From Ruminococcus sp. UBA1409 (GTDB lineage Bacteria > Bacillota > Clostridia > Oscillospirales > Ruminococcaceae): 64,000 bases of DNA. This document shows positions 9,061 through 18,531 of this stretch, piece after piece. The notes under the pieces were generated by a model. The model was not told the DNA's origin. It made no database searches and saw only the letters and a program-made list of their open reading frames with translations. The stretch's first letter is position 1; each line of letters opens with the position of its first letter. The position numbers were made by a program, and so were the translations under genes. The stretch is taken from the NCBI GenBank assembly GCA_002305045.1, contig DBPX01000015.1, positions 22,823-86,822 of the forward strand. Reading direction: 5' to 3'.

Positions 9061-10020
9061 TTATACTTTTTTGTCTCCCATAAGCTCAAGCACGCCGGAG
9101 TCCTCAATTATCTTCATTGCCGAATCGGCAGCCTCCTTGGTGCCAAGCCTGTCCATCATTATCCAGTGTATTCTTTTGTCACGCCTGAACCAGGTCAGCT
9201 GCCTCTTGGCGTAGTGCCGGGTGCTCTGCTTCAGCCTCTCTATGCACGAATCAAGGCTCATGCTGCCGTCAAAATACGGCTTAAGCTCCTTATAGCCTAT
9301 CGCCTGAACAGCCGTCTTTAGCTGCGGCTCGCTGAATACTCTTTCAGCCTCCTCCAAAAGACCTGCCTCGAGCATCCTATCGACCCTTAGATTTATCCTT
9401 TGGTAGAGAAGCTCCCTGTCATCAAAGCCAAGGCCTATCATGCACGGCTCAAAGAGGCTCTCCTGCCTGCTTTTTCTTTGAAGCTCGGACATCGTGACCC
9501 CGGTCGTCCTGTAGACCTCGATGGCTCTTATAATCCTTGTTATGTTGTTTTTATGGAGCCTTTCGGCGGTCTCGGGGTCAAACTCCCTGAGAATCGAAAG
9601 GAGCCTCTGTCCTCCCTGCTCCTCGGAAAGCCGGGTAAGCTCCCTTCTTAAATCCTCGGAGGGGGCGTTTTCCTCAAACCAGATGTTGTCGATAAACGAG
9701 GTGACATAAAGCCCCGTCCCTCCGCAGAGAATAGGAAGCCTCCCTCTTTTTAGGATGTCCTCCGTCGCTAAGAGGGCAAGCTCGCAGTACCGTGCTACCG
9801 AAAAGCTCTCGCAAGGCTCCAAAAAGTCGATAAGATGATGCCTCACTCCGCCCATCTCAGCTTCTGTGGGCTTTGCAGTTGCTATCTCCATCCGCTTATA
9901 TATCTGCATTGAGTCCGCCGAGACGATTTCGGCTCCGAGCCTTTTTGCAAGCTCTACCGAAACGGCTGTCTTGCCGGAGGCGGTCGGTCCGACTATAGCT
10001 ACAAGAGGTCTTTTTGTCAT
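9061..10020 (-). CDS. miaA: tRNA dimethylallyltransferase
   Basis: MiaA adds the dimethylallyl group to A37 of tRNAs reading UNN codons. The P-loop GPTASGKTA is near residues 11-19, followed by EIVSADSMQIYK (substrate Asp), GGTGLYV and the C-terminal HYAKRQLTWFRRD. With the start at 10020 the protein has 319 residues, the normal length, and its ATG overlaps the mutL stop as ATGA. An in-frame start 25 codons earlier lies inside mutL and is not supported. The mutL-miaA pair is a conserved gene order in Clostridia. Confidence 0.96.
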   Translation of the reverse strand: MTKRPLVAIVGPTASGKTAVSVELAKRLGAEIVSADSMQIYKRMEIATAKPTEAEMGGVRHHLIDFLEPCESFSVARYCELALLATEDILKRGRLPILCGGTGLYVTSFIDNIWFEENAPSEDLRRELTRLSEEQGGQRLLSILREFDPETAERLHKNNITRIIRAIEVYRTTGVTMSELQRKSRQESLFEPCMIGLGFDDRELLYQRINLRVDRMLEAGLLEEAERVFSEPQLKTAVQAIGYKELKPYFDGSMSLDSCIERLKQSTRHYAKRQLTWFRRDKRIHWIMMDRLGTKEAADSAMKIIEDSGVLELMGDKKV

Positions 10021-12008
10021 TGCTGAATCCTCCTGAACAGCCTCTCGATCTCCTTTTTCGACAGCCTGGCAAGAACAGGTCTGCCGTGAGGACAATATCT
10101 TAGCTTCTCGCCAACGACAAGATTGACAAGATGCTCAAGCTCAGGGAGCTTTGACTCACTGTTCGCCTTTATCGCCGCCTTGCAGGCAAGCGAGTGGAAG
10201 AAGCCGCTGAACAGGTCGCTGCCGTCGCCGTTTCTTTTTGACCTCAGGCTGTCGGCAAGCATATTCAAAATGTCCAAGGGAGCTTCAAGAGTCATGACCG
10301 AGGGCACGCCGTAGACCTCGACAAAGGGAGGTACTAAAAACTCAACCCCGAGTCCGACTCTGCTGCAAATCTCCTTATTTTCAAAAAGAATCTCATACTG
10401 GTCGTAGCCAATGGAAAGCCTGAGCGTTTCAGCCATAAGCTGCATGCTTATCGTATCGTGACCCGCCATAAGCCTGTCGTAGAGGTATCGCTCGTGAGCC
10501 GCATGCTTGTCCACTATCAAAATATCGTCTCCGCTTTCGGCGATTATGTAGGTCTTAAACACCTCGCCTACAACTCTTATAGGCGTCTCCTGCCCGGCTT
10601 CAGAGGGCGTCTCCTCCCTTACAGGAAGCACAGAGCTTCTGTCAATGTACTTAAAGCCCTCAAGGGCTGCTGGGCTATCATGAGAGGCATTGCCGTCTAA
10701 AGCCTCCTGGCTTGAATCCATGAAGGCAGAGCCCATAAAGGCAGAGCCCATGAAGGCAGAGCCTTCTGCGGAAGGGTCTGTATGCTCCTTGCCGTCATCC
10801 TGCGAGCGAATCTCCTGAGCGCTTTTTTCCTGCGGGCAGGAGCCTTGACTGTCAGCAGAGTAGCTGATAGTCCTCGGCCCGAAGCTCTCCTCCTCCTCTT
10901 TAGTGGGCGCTCTTAGGATTAGCTGCTCCCCGTGAAGCTCCTCGGAGCGAAAAACTCCCTTAGCCTTAAAGCTGACATCGTCCGCCCCTGAGCGGCTGAG
11001 GCTCACGCTTTCGGGGACTCCCTCCCTCAAAAGGGCGTTCTTGACTGCGAAATAGACTGCGTTGTAGACAGACCTCTCGTCCTGAAACCTTATTTCCAGC
11101 TTTGCAGGATGGGCGTTGACATCAACCGTGCCAAAATCTATCTCAAGATTTAAAACACAGCCCGGGAATTTTCCGGTCATCAGCCTGTCACGGTATGCCT
11201 CCTCGAGAGCATAGGTGCAGGTTGCGCTTTTTACATATCTGTTATTTACATAAAAATTCTGATAGATACGGTTGACTCTTGCGGCGAGCGGTCTTGTGAC
11301 ATAGCCGGATACCCGTATTCCCTCCTGCCTGTAGTCGACCGGGAGGCAGCCGTCGTGAAACTCCTTTCCAAGCACCAAATAGATGCTTGATAGCAGCTTG
11401 CCGTCCCCGGTGGTCAAAAGCTCGGTGCGGTTGTCCCTTAAAAACTTTATGGAAATCTCCGGGTGGGAAAGAGCAAGCTTTTGTACCGTTGCGGCAACCG
11501 AGTTGCCCTCAGCCACATCCTTTTTGAGGAACTTCTGCCTCGCCGGGAGGTTGTAAAACAGGTCCCTGACAATAATCGTAGTGCCGTCGGGACAGCCGCC
11601 GATTATAAACTCCGTCTCCTCGCCGCCCTCGATTTTATAGTGACTGCCGAGGCTTTCGTCGCTCCGCTTTGTGATAAGCTCCACCTTTGATACGGCGCAG
11701 ATGGAGGCAAGAGCCTCTCCCCTGAAGCCGAGCGTGCCTATTTTAAGAAGGTCCTCCTTGGAATAGACCTTGCTGGTTGCGTGACGCTTAAATGCCAGCG
11801 GGACATCCTCAGACAGGATGCCGCAGCCGTTGTCGGTAACTCTTATGAAGGACTTTCCTCCCCGCATTATCTCGACGATTATCTTGTCCGCCCCGGAGTC
11901 AATGGCGTTCTCTATAAGCTCCTTTACCACCGAGGAGGGCCTTTCTATGACCTCTCCGGCGGCTATCAGCTCGTATACCGACCTGTCTAAAAGCTGTATT
12001 CTTGGCAT
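10017..12008 (-). CDS. mutL: DNA mismatch repair protein MutL
   Basis: The N-terminal GHKL ATPase domain is clear: VVKELIENAIDSGA, DNGCGI, and GTLGFRGEAL. The C-terminal domain has the endonuclease motif DKHAAHERYLYD and CPHGRPV near the end, so this is the nicking type of MutL used by bacteria without MutH. Between them lies an acidic, low-complexity linker of about 110 residues which contains three tandem copies of GSAFM/D (see repeat at 10719-10763). I chose the second of two adjacent ATGs (12008) for spacing to AGGTG. No mutS is in the window. Confidence 0.96.
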   Translation of the reverse strand: MPRIQLLDRSVYELIAAGEVIERPSSVVKELIENAIDSGADKIIVEIMRGGKSFIRVTDNGCGILSEDVPLAFKRHATSKVYSKEDLLKIGTLGFRGEALASICAVSKVELITKRSDESLGSHYKIEGGEETEFIIGGCPDGTTIIVRDLFYNLPARQKFLKKDVAEGNSVAATVQKLALSHPEISIKFLRDNRTELLTTGDGKLLSSIYLVLGKEFHDGCLPVDYRQEGIRVSGYVTRPLAARVNRIYQNFYVNNRYVKSATCTYALEEAYRDRLMTGKFPGCVLNLEIDFGTVDVNAHPAKLEIRFQDERSVYNAVYFAVKNALLREGVPESVSLSRSGADDVSFKAKGVFRSEELHGEQLILRAPTKEEEESFGPRTISYSADSQGSCPQEKSAQEIRSQDDGKEHTDPSAEGSAFMGSAFMGSAFMDSSQEALDGNASHDSPAALEGFKYIDRSSVLPVREETPSEAGQETPIRVVGEVFKTYIIAESGDDILIVDKHAAHERYLYDRLMAGHDTISMQLMAETLRLSIGYDQYEILFENKEICSRVGLGVEFLVPPFVEVYGVPSVMTLEAPLDILNMLADSLRSKRNGDGSDLFSGFFHSLACKAAIKANSESKLPELEHLVNLVVGEKLRYCPHGRPVLARLSKKEIERLFRRIQQ
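10719..10763 (-). repeat. 15-bp tandem repeat (3 copies) in the mutL linker
   Basis: Three consecutive 15-bp units (10719-10733, 10734-10748, 10749-10763) differ by one base and encode GSAFM three times in the disordered linker of MutL. Because the unit is a multiple of three, copy-number change would keep the frame. Confidence 0.85.
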
Positions 12009-12077
12009 CATATCACCTGCCTCGCTGATTAAAATACTCTGCGGCGACGCCGCTGTCCGGGCAGATAAGCCCTATCG

Positions 12078-13169
12078 CTAAAATAGCTTTGAAATGTCGC
12101 TTACCGTCACTAAAAGCATGACGATAAGAAGCGCCGCCATCCCGATAAAATGAACAAGCCCCTCATGCTCCGGCTTTATAGGCTTGCGGCGTATTGCCTC
12201 GATGACCAAAAACAAGGCCCTAGCGCCGTCAAGCGCAGGAACAGGGAGAAGATTGAATATCCCGACATTTATGGTTATGAAAGCAACAAAGGAGAACAGG
12301 TCCTGGAGCATCTGGGAGACTGGGATTCCCTCCTGTGTGGAGCTTACCACATCCCCTATCGCCCCTACGATTCCGACAGGTCCCGAAAGGTCGTTTATCG
12401 AGTATTTTCCCTTTATCAAATCTGTAAGGGACAGCCAGATTATCCTTGCCACCGAGACAAACTTCCCGGAGGAATAGCTTATTACCGACGCCGGAGTCAC
12501 CCTCTCGCCGACGACGCTGAAATCAATGTGGATATAGCTGGAGCCGTCCTCCAGAACGCTTCTTCTAAACTCAACTGCGGGAAGCTCAACCCTTTGACCG
12601 TCACGGATCACAGTCATATCAAAAACAGCGTCCTCGTCGACCTGGAACTGATAGGAGATATCGGTGTCGGTGTAGATTCTCATGCCGTTGACCCTTACAA
12701 TCCTGTCCCCCTCCATAAGACCTGTGCTGTTGGAAAGAGCGGGCGTGCTTTCGCCTGTCTCGCTGTCGACCGTGGGATAGAACTCGTCAACCGTGGTCGA
12801 GATTATAACATCGGAGGAGGCGGTCAGGATAATGAGAATCAAAAAGCCGAGGACAAGATTCATAACCGCTCCCGCCAGCACGACTATAAGCCTCTGCCAG
12901 ACCTTTTTGTTCCTGAACGCTCTTGGGTCGCTGCTTGAATCGTCCTCCCCCTCCATTGAGACAAAGCCGCCCACCGGGAGCGCTCTAAGGGAGTATTTTG
13001 TCTCCCCCCTGCCCCAGCTAAAAAGCTTAGGACCCATTCCGAGGGAGAACTCGTTTACCTTGATTCCGCAGAGCTTTGCGGCTGCGAAGTGCCCAAGCTC
13101 GTGGATGATGATTATCACGTAGAAGATTAAAACTGCGATAAAAATATACAAAAAAATCAAGCTATCCAT
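12078..13169 (-). CDS. rseP: RseP/RasP-type site-2 zinc metalloprotease
   Basis: This intramembrane protease of 363 residues has HELGHF in its first membrane helix (about residues 23-28) and the second metal motif in NLLPVPALDGAR near residue 310. A PDZ domain lies between (LMEGDRIVRVNGMRI). Three to four transmembrane segments are visible. Family members cleave anti-sigma factors and signal-peptide remnants. It follows dxr by 17 nt, the usual dxr-rseP order. The ATG at 13169 is almost fused to AAAGG; a TTG three codons later has better spacing and could be the true start. Confidence 0.93.
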   Translation of the reverse strand: MDSLIFLYIFIAVLIFYVIIIIHELGHFAAAKLCGIKVNEFSLGMGPKLFSWGRGETKYSLRALPVGGFVSMEGEDDSSSDPRAFRNKKVWQRLIVVLAGAVMNLVLGFLILIILTASSDVIISTTVDEFYPTVDSETGESTPALSNSTGLMEGDRIVRVNGMRIYTDTDISYQFQVDEDAVFDMTVIRDGQRVELPAVEFRRSVLEDGSSYIHIDFSVVGERVTPASVISYSSGKFVSVARIIWLSLTDLIKGKYSINDLSGPVGIVGAIGDVVSSTQEGIPVSQMLQDLFSFVAFITINVGIFNLLPVPALDGARALFLVIEAIRRKPIKPEHEGLVHFIGMAALLIVMLLVTVSDISKLF

Positions 13170-13186
13170 CCTTTCGTTATGGGAGC

Positions 13187-14332
13187 CTAGAGTCTTGATA
13201 AAACAAGCTCCCTTGCCATGCAGTCAGCCGCCTCTATGATTTCAAGACTGTCCGCCGTCTCAGGCTTTAGACTGTCAAGAGCCTCGGTTACAAGCTCTCC
13301 TATTCTCAAAAAGCCTATCCTGCCCGATAAAAATGCAGCTACAGCCGCCTCGTTCGCCCCGTTTACTATTGCGGGAGCGGTACTGCCTATCATATTAGAA
13401 GCCCTCTGGCAGGCTCTTAGGCAGTCAAAGCTGTCATAATCAGGCTTTTTAAAGGTGAGACTGCCGTAATCTGTCAGTGACAGTCTCCTGACGCCCGACT
13501 CAGGTCTTTCAGGGCAGGTCAGAGCGTACTGAATGGGTATTTTCATGTCTGGGACTCCAAGCTGAGCTATTACAGAGCCGTCTTTAAACATCACGGCGGA
13601 GTGAAGAACGCTCTCACGGTGAATCACTATCTCGACATCCTCGCTCCTCACCCTGAAAAGCCAGATTGCCTCTATCAGCTCAAGCCCCTTGTTCATCATT
13701 GTGGCTGAGTCTACGGTGATTTTAGCTCCCATGCTCCATGTCGGGTGCTTTAAAGCGTCCTCTACAGTGATGCCGGAAAGCTCCCGGCGGCTTTTTCCGT
13801 AAAACGGTCCCCCGGAGGCGGTAAGAATTATTCTTTCAAGGTCGGAGCGTCTGCCCGACTGAAGCGACTGGAAGATGGCGGAATGCTCGCTGTCGACAGG
13901 GTAAATCCTGACTCCCTTTTTCTTGACGAGAGCGTTAACGACGCTTCCTCCTGCAACTAATGTCTCCTTGTTGGCAAGGGCGATGTCCTTTCCTGTGCTT
14001 ATAGCCTCTACTGTGGGTCTTAGTCCGACCATTCCCACCACGGAGTTAAAGGTTATCTCGCTTGAGGGAGTGCACGCCGCCTCGCAAAGACCCTCCATCC
14101 CGGACACGACCTTGATTCCGAGTCCGAAAAGGCCGTCCCTGACAGCTTGGTATTTACTCTTGTCGTATATGCAGACGGTTTCGGGTCTTAGACTTCTTGC
14201 CTGCTCTATGAGAATATCAGAGCTTTTGTTGGCTGCAAGAGCCGCCACCCTTATCCCGAGACGCTTTGCTACCTCGATGGTGTTAAGCCCTATCGAGCCG
14301 GTAGAGCCTATAAGCGCTATGCTTTTTTTCAC
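13187..14332 (-). CDS. dxr: 1-deoxy-D-xylulose-5-phosphate reductoisomerase
   Basis: Dxr converts DXP to 2-C-methyl-D-erythritol 4-phosphate in the MEP isoprenoid pathway. The NADPH-binding motif ALIGSTGSIGLNT is at the N-terminus; metal-binding VDSEHSAIFQ and the catalytic-loop region HPTWSMGAKITVDSATMMNKG are intact. I prefer the GTG at 14332 with GGAGG 8 nt upstream over a GTG three codons earlier that lies inside the ribosome binding site. The product is about 381 residues, as expected. Together with uppS and cdsA it sits in a lipid/isoprenoid gene block. Confidence 0.96.
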   Translation of the reverse strand: MKKSIALIGSTGSIGLNTIEVAKRLGIRVAALAANKSSDILIEQARSLRPETVCIYDKSKYQAVRDGLFGLGIKVVSGMEGLCEAACTPSSEITFNSVVGMVGLRPTVEAISTGKDIALANKETLVAGGSVVNALVKKKGVRIYPVDSEHSAIFQSLQSGRRSDLERIILTASGGPFYGKSRRELSGITVEDALKHPTWSMGAKITVDSATMMNKGLELIEAIWLFRVRSEDVEIVIHRESVLHSAVMFKDGSVIAQLGVPDMKIPIQYALTCPERPESGVRRLSLTDYGSLTFKKPDYDSFDCLRACQRASNMIGSTAPAIVNGANEAAVAAFLSGRIGFLRIGELVTEALDSLKPETADSLEIIEAADCMARELVLSRL

Positions 14333-14428
14333 GGCTGTCACCTCCCAGAAGGATTATTATAGCTTGCCGAAAACACCTCTCAATAGGCTGGGGCTGAAAA
14401 ACGGCGCTTTATTAGCCTCGACAGACCC

Positions 14429-15274
14429 TTACAAAGCTAAAAAGAAGCTAAGCCTTGTCAGCATAAGAGCCATGGCGGGAGCTACGAATACCACGCTGTC
14501 AAAGCGGTCCAGTGCGCCGCCGTGTCCCGGCATGATGTTGCCATAATCCTTAATTCCGCACTGCCTCTTTACAAGCGAGGCAAGAAGGTCTCCTATAAGA
14601 CCAAGAACGGCGCCAAGGACTCCGGCAGCGGCAAGGATAATGTAGTTAGGCGCAAGCCCTGAGTCTATCTTGGAGATTATAAAGCCGGCAAGCATCATTA
14701 TCAGGGCGTTTGAGAGTATCCCGCCGATAAGACCCTCCACGGTTTTCTTGGGGCTTATTGTGGGACAGAGCTTGTGTCTGCCGAAGAAGGTGCCGGCAAA
14801 GTACGCTCCGCTGTCCGCAAGCCAGGCGGCGCAGAGGCTGCAAATCACATTGTAAAGCCCCAGCCTGATGTCCATTACCTCTATGTAGGCTATGGAAAAC
14901 ACGCTTACGGATATCAAAACCGTGTACAGCATGAGAACAAAGCCTCTTCCAAGGTCAAACTGCCTGCTTTTCCCCGAGTCTATAATAATTATTGCAGTGC
15001 AGACGCATATATATGCAAAGCCTACTAAAATAAAGGAGTATATCCCGCTGCTTAAGACAAAGAGCCTCGGCGTTATCGCAGAATACGCCGGGAAAAGAAG
15101 GCTGACGCCAATAAATACCCAGCTCTTTTCCTTCTTGTAGGCGTGAAAAAGCTCATAAACCATAAGACAGCCTATCAGCGAAAAGGCTGCGTTAAAAACT
15201 ATCGTCGAGTGAAAATACAAAACCCCAGCAAGCAGCACTATTGCCACAAGCGCCGATATTATCCTTGTTTTCAT
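14429..15274 (-). CDS. cdsA: Phosphatidate cytidylyltransferase
   Basis: CdsA makes CDP-diacylglycerol from phosphatidate and CTP. The 281-residue protein has about seven to eight membrane helices and the C-terminal signature LVKRQCGIKDYGNIMPGHGG followed by ALDRFDS. It lies 26 nt after uppS and before dxr, the classical uppS-cdsA-dxr-rseP order. The end carries a hydrophobic helix. The 86-nt gap to dxr shows no promoter or terminator. Confidence 0.96.
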   Translation of the reverse strand: MKTRIISALVAIVLLAGVLYFHSTIVFNAAFSLIGCLMVYELFHAYKKEKSWVFIGVSLLFPAYSAITPRLFVLSSGIYSFILVGFAYICVCTAIIIIDSGKSRQFDLGRGFVLMLYTVLISVSVFSIAYIEVMDIRLGLYNVICSLCAAWLADSGAYFAGTFFGRHKLCPTISPKKTVEGLIGGILSNALIMMLAGFIISKIDSGLAPNYIILAAAGVLGAVLGLIGDLLASLVKRQCGIKDYGNIMPGHGGALDRFDSVVFVAPAMALMLTRLSFFLAL

Positions 15275-15300
15275 ATCCCTTCCCCTTTATAAGTATCAGG

Positions 15301-16029
15301 CTATACCCTTCCGAACCGCCTCTGCCTGCCGGAGTAGCTCTCAAGAGCCAGCTCTAGCTCGGACTCGTCAAAGTCCGGCCAGAGACAGTCGCAAAAGTAT
15401 AGCTCGCTGTATGCAAGCTGCCACAGAAGAAAATTAGATATCCGCTTTTCTCCGCCGGTCCTCACAAGAAGATCGACATCGGGGATGCCGCCGGTGTCCA
15501 AAAGCGAGGAAATAAGCCCCTCGCTGATATCCTCCGGGCGCAAAAAGCCGTCCCTTAGCTGCAAGGAAAGGCTCCTAAGACATCTTGCGATATCGTCCCT
15601 CCCACCGTAGTTTATGGCAAAGCAGGCGGTTGTCCCTGTTCTCCCGGCGGTTTCTCTCTCGTAGTAGCCCATCTTTTCACTGAGCTTCTTGTCAAGAGCG
15701 GACCTGTCCCCTATGAAGCGAAGGCGGATATTCTCGCTTTGATAGTTTACAAGGTCGTCAAGCTGCTCGTCAAAAAGCCTCATCAGCTCTGTGACCTCCT
15801 CCTCGGGACGGTTCCAGTTCTCGGTAGAAAAGGCATAAAAGGTGGCGTAGGGGATATTAAGCTCGGATACCCTGCTGATTATCTTTTTCAAAGACTTGAC
15901 GCCCTCTCTGTGACCGTAGGTCCTGGGCATCAGCCTTTTTTTAGCCCACCTGCCGTTGCCGTCCATGATAAAGGCTATATGCTTAGGAAGCGCCCCTTCT
16001 GTTGATACTAAATCCCTTTTTTCCGGCAT
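15301..16029 (-). CDS. uppS: Isoprenyl transferase (undecaprenyl diphosphate synthase)
   Basis: The cis-prenyltransferase extends farnesyl diphosphate to the C55 lipid carrier for cell-wall synthesis. The signature HIAFIMDGNGRWAKKR is near residue 18 with catalytic Asp; YATFYAFSTENWNRP and the C-terminal DLLVRTGGEKRISNFLLWQ are conserved. It is 242 residues long. GGAGAG lies 7 nt upstream of the start. It follows frr by 71 nt in the pyrH-frr-uppS-cdsA order. Confidence 0.96.
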   Translation of the reverse strand: MPEKRDLVSTEGALPKHIAFIMDGNGRWAKKRLMPRTYGHREGVKSLKKIISRVSELNIPYATFYAFSTENWNRPEEEVTELMRLFDEQLDDLVNYQSENIRLRFIGDRSALDKKLSEKMGYYERETAGRTGTTACFAINYGGRDDIARCLRSLSLQLRDGFLRPEDISEGLISSLLDTGGIPDVDLLVRTGGEKRISNFLLWQLAYSELYFCDCLWPDFDESELELALESYSGRQRRFGRV

Positions 16030-16100
16030 TTAAACACTCTCCAAACGCCATATGCCTAAGAACAGCTCCACAAGCAGTGAAGCTGTTCAGGCTGATTGGC

Positions 16101-16655
16101 TTAGATAGAAAGAATCTCTCTTTCCTTATCAGATACAGCGGAGTCCACCATTGAGATATACTTGTCGGTGAGGTTCTGGATGTCCTTGTCGAACTTCTTG
16201 ACATCGTCCTCGGTGACCTCGCCGTCCTTCTTTAGGGACTTTATCTTGTCGTTAGAGTCCCGGCGTATAGCACGGACGGCAATCTTGGAGTCCTCGCCCA
16301 GCTTTCTTATCTCCTTGCACAGCTCCTTACGCCTTTCCTCGCTGGGAATCGGGAAGGTAAGCCTTATCACCGAGCCGTCGTTGGCAGGATTAATGCCCAG
16401 GTCGCTCGCCTGTATAGCCTTTTCTATGGCCTTCAGCGAGGTCTTGTCCCACGGCTGAATTACAAGCACCCTGGCATCTGATACCGAGATGGCTGCCATC
16501 TGGTTTATAGGCGTCTGAGTGCCGTAATAGTCTACGGTTATCCTGTCCAAAACGGCGGGATTGGCTCTCCCCGCTCTTATCGAGGCAAAATCAGAGGACA
16601 AAACTCCTAGGGTTTTTTCCATCCTTGCTTTTGCGTTGTTAAGTATCTCCTTCAT
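16101..16655 (-). CDS. frr: Ribosome recycling factor
   Basis: RRF splits post-termination ribosomes with EF-G. The 184-residue length is typical; conserved segments include IRAGRANPAVLDRI, YYGTQTPINQMA, INPANDGSVIRLTFP and the C-terminal long helix. It directly follows pyrH with a 21-nt gap, as in most bacteria. Confidence 0.97.
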   Translation of the reverse strand: MKEILNNAKARMEKTLGVLSSDFASIRAGRANPAVLDRITVDYYGTQTPINQMAAISVSDARVLVIQPWDKTSLKAIEKAIQASDLGINPANDGSVIRLTFPIPSEERRKELCKEIRKLGEDSKIAVRAIRRDSNDKIKSLKKDGEVTEDDVKKFDKDIQNLTDKYISMVDSAVSDKEREILSI

Positions 16656-16676
16656 GGTAGTCCATCCTTTCAGCTC

Positions 16677-17381
16677 TTATTTTACCAGAGTTCCTATTCT
16701 TTCGCCCATGCAGGCGTCATATATATTATCAGGTCTTGAGAGGTCGAAAACAATTACCGGGATTCCATTGTCCTTGCACATTGCCGCCGCAGTCGAGTCC
16801 ATGACGGCAAGGTTCTTTAAAAGCACCTCGTCCATTGTGAGAGTGTCGTACTTTACGGCGTCGGGGTATTTATGGGGGTCCTTGTCGTACACGCCGTCGA
16901 CCATTGTAGCCTTCAGCATGACATCCGCCTCTATCTCGGCGGCTCTTAAGGAGGCGGCGGTATCGGTGGAGAAGAACGGGCTTCCCGTCCCGCAGCCAAA
17001 GATTACTATCCTGCCCTTTTTAAGATGGGTTACGGCACGGTTCCTTATATACGGCTCGGCTATCTGACGCATTTCAATGGCCGTCTGCACCCTGACCTCG
17101 GCTCCTAAGGCCTCCAGGGAGTCTGCAACCGCCAGGGCGTTCATCGAGGTGGCAAGCATCCCGATATGGTCGGCACGGGTCCTGTCCATCGCACCGCTGG
17201 ACCTTCCCCTCCAGAAATTGCCTCCGCCGACCACAATTGCAACCTGAACTCCGGCGTCGTAGCACTTTTTAATGCTCGTGCAGATGCGGTTGATAACATC
17301 AAAGTCAAGGCTCGCCTTCTTGTCTCCAGCGAGAGCCTCGCCGCTAAGCTTTAAAAGAATCCTCTTATATTTTGGCTCCAT
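16677..17381 (-). CDS. pyrH: UMP kinase
   Basis: PyrH phosphorylates UMP to UDP. The N-terminal [14 protein letters not shown] and the loop [10 protein letters not shown] define the amino-acid-kinase fold used by bacterial UMP kinases; [10 protein letters not shown] is a further family signature. The ATG at 17381 has GGGAGG 7-8 nt upstream; two ATGs 2 and 6 codons earlier lie on top of this site and are unlikely. The gene follows a probable promoter at 17417-17445. Confidence 0.96.
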   Translation of the reverse strand: MEPKYKRILLKLSGEALAGDKKASLDFDVINRICTSIKKCYDAGVQVAIVVGGGNFWRGRSSGAMDRTRADHIGMLATSMNALAVADSLEALGAEVRVQTAIEMRQIAEPYIRNRAVTHLKKGRIVIFGCGTGSPFFSTDTAASLRAAEIEADVMLKATMVDGVYDKDPHKYPDAVKYDTLTMDEVLLKNLAVMDSTAAAMCKDNGIPVIVFDLSRPDNIYDACMGERIGTLVK

Positions 17382-17416
17382 AAACATTCCTCCCTGCAAT
17401 TTTTCTTTATGAGTAT

Positions 17417-17445
17417 ATTTTACCCTAAATGCGGCTGAATGTAAA
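17417..17445 (-). promoter_or_regulatory. Probable SigA promoter upstream of pyrH
   Basis: TTTACA (17445-17440) and TAAAAT (17422-17417) are separated by 17 nt on the minus strand, in the 110-nt gap between gpsA and pyrH. It would start the pyrH-frr-uppS-cdsA-dxr-rseP part of the cluster. Confidence 0.6.
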
Positions 17446-17491
17446 TATCTTTTCCTACATTTTTCGGTTTTTTCACTTTCCTTGCATAAAT

Positions 17492-18472
17492 TTACTCGGA
17501 GCGATAGGGTCTTCCCATGAGAGCCGAGATGGCGTCCTTAGGAGAGCGTCCTAGAAACAGGATTCCGTTTATCTCCCTTGTTATCGGCATATCCACGCCG
17601 TACCTCCTTGAAAGCTCCAGTGTTGCGGCGGCGCAGCCGTAGCCCTCGACGGTGCCGACTATCCTTACAGCCTCCTCGGGGTCTGTCCCCTGACCGATAA
17701 GTATTCCGGCTCTGAAGTTTCTTGAATGCATGCTTGTGCAGGTGACTATGAGGTCCCCGATTCCGGCAAGCCCGCAGAAGGTGTCCGCAGTGCCGCCCAT
17801 GGCGACTCCCAGCCGTGTTATCTCGCTTAGGCCCCTTGTTATAAGGGCTGCCCTTGAATTGTCCCCCAGTCCAAGACCCTCCAGCACACCGCAGCAAAGG
17901 GCTATTACATTTTTGATGGCTCCGCCTATCTCACAGCCTATTACATCGCTGTTGACATAAAGCCTTAGCACATTGTCTGAAAATGTCCTTTGAATCAGCA
18001 TGGCGGCGTCACGGTCTGAGGAGGCTACGACAACGGCGGTCGGTATGCCTCTTCCAAGCTCCTCGGCGTGAGAGGGCCCAGTAAGCACGACAACGGTGTT
18101 TTCGGGGAATACCTCGCCTATTACCTCGCTCATACGCTTGAGGCTTCCCTCCTCAAGACCCTTTGAACAGCTAACTATTATCGAGGAGGGGCTTATATGC
18201 TCCCTAGCCTGATTGCAGACATCCCTGACAAATTTCGTCGGTATTCCGACTACTATGATATCCTTATTCTCGCAGCAGCAGATATCCTCGGTCAGCTTGA
18301 CGGTCCTAGGTATCTGCACTCCGGGCAGCTTAGCCCTCAGCTCGCCTGTTCTTCTTATAGAGTCAAGCTCGTCCTTGAAGGCGCTCCAGACCGTGACCTC
18401 ATGTCCCAGCCTTGAAAGCGTGCAGGCAAGCGCAAGACCCCATCCTCCCGAGCCGAGTATAGCTATTTTCAT
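17492..18472 (-). CDS. gpsA: NAD(P)-dependent glycerol-3-phosphate dehydrogenase
   Basis: GpsA makes sn-glycerol 3-phosphate from dihydroxyacetone phosphate for phospholipid synthesis. The dinucleotide-binding loop [13 protein letters not shown] begins at residue 3; [17 protein letters not shown] and the catalytic Lys in [17 protein letters not shown] are conserved. It is 326 residues. It lies 59 nt after plsY, so G3P production and its first acylation are genetically linked (der-plsY-gpsA). Confidence 0.96.
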   Translation of the reverse strand: MKIAILGSGGWGLALACTLSRLGHEVTVWSAFKDELDSIRRTGELRAKLPGVQIPRTVKLTEDICCCENKDIIVVGIPTKFVRDVCNQAREHISPSSIIVSCSKGLEEGSLKRMSEVIGEVFPENTVVVLTGPSHAEELGRGIPTAVVVASSDRDAAMLIQRTFSDNVLRLYVNSDVIGCEIGGAIKNVIALCCGVLEGLGLGDNSRAALITRGLSEITRLGVAMGGTADTFCGLAGIGDLIVTCTSMHSRNFRAGILIGQGTDPEEAVRIVGTVEGYGCAAATLELSRRYGVDMPITREINGILFLGRSPKDAISALMGRPYRSE

Positions 18473-18531
18473 GGCAATATTCCTTTCCTTTCAGATAATA
18501 AAACCGTCTATCCTGATTAAGACGGCGGGAA

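Noticed and set aside
12150..12938. Long open frame of 262 codons on plus opposite rseP
   Set aside because: It is antisense to a fully conserved rseP, has no ribosome binding site and an odd composition; a shadow of the real gene.
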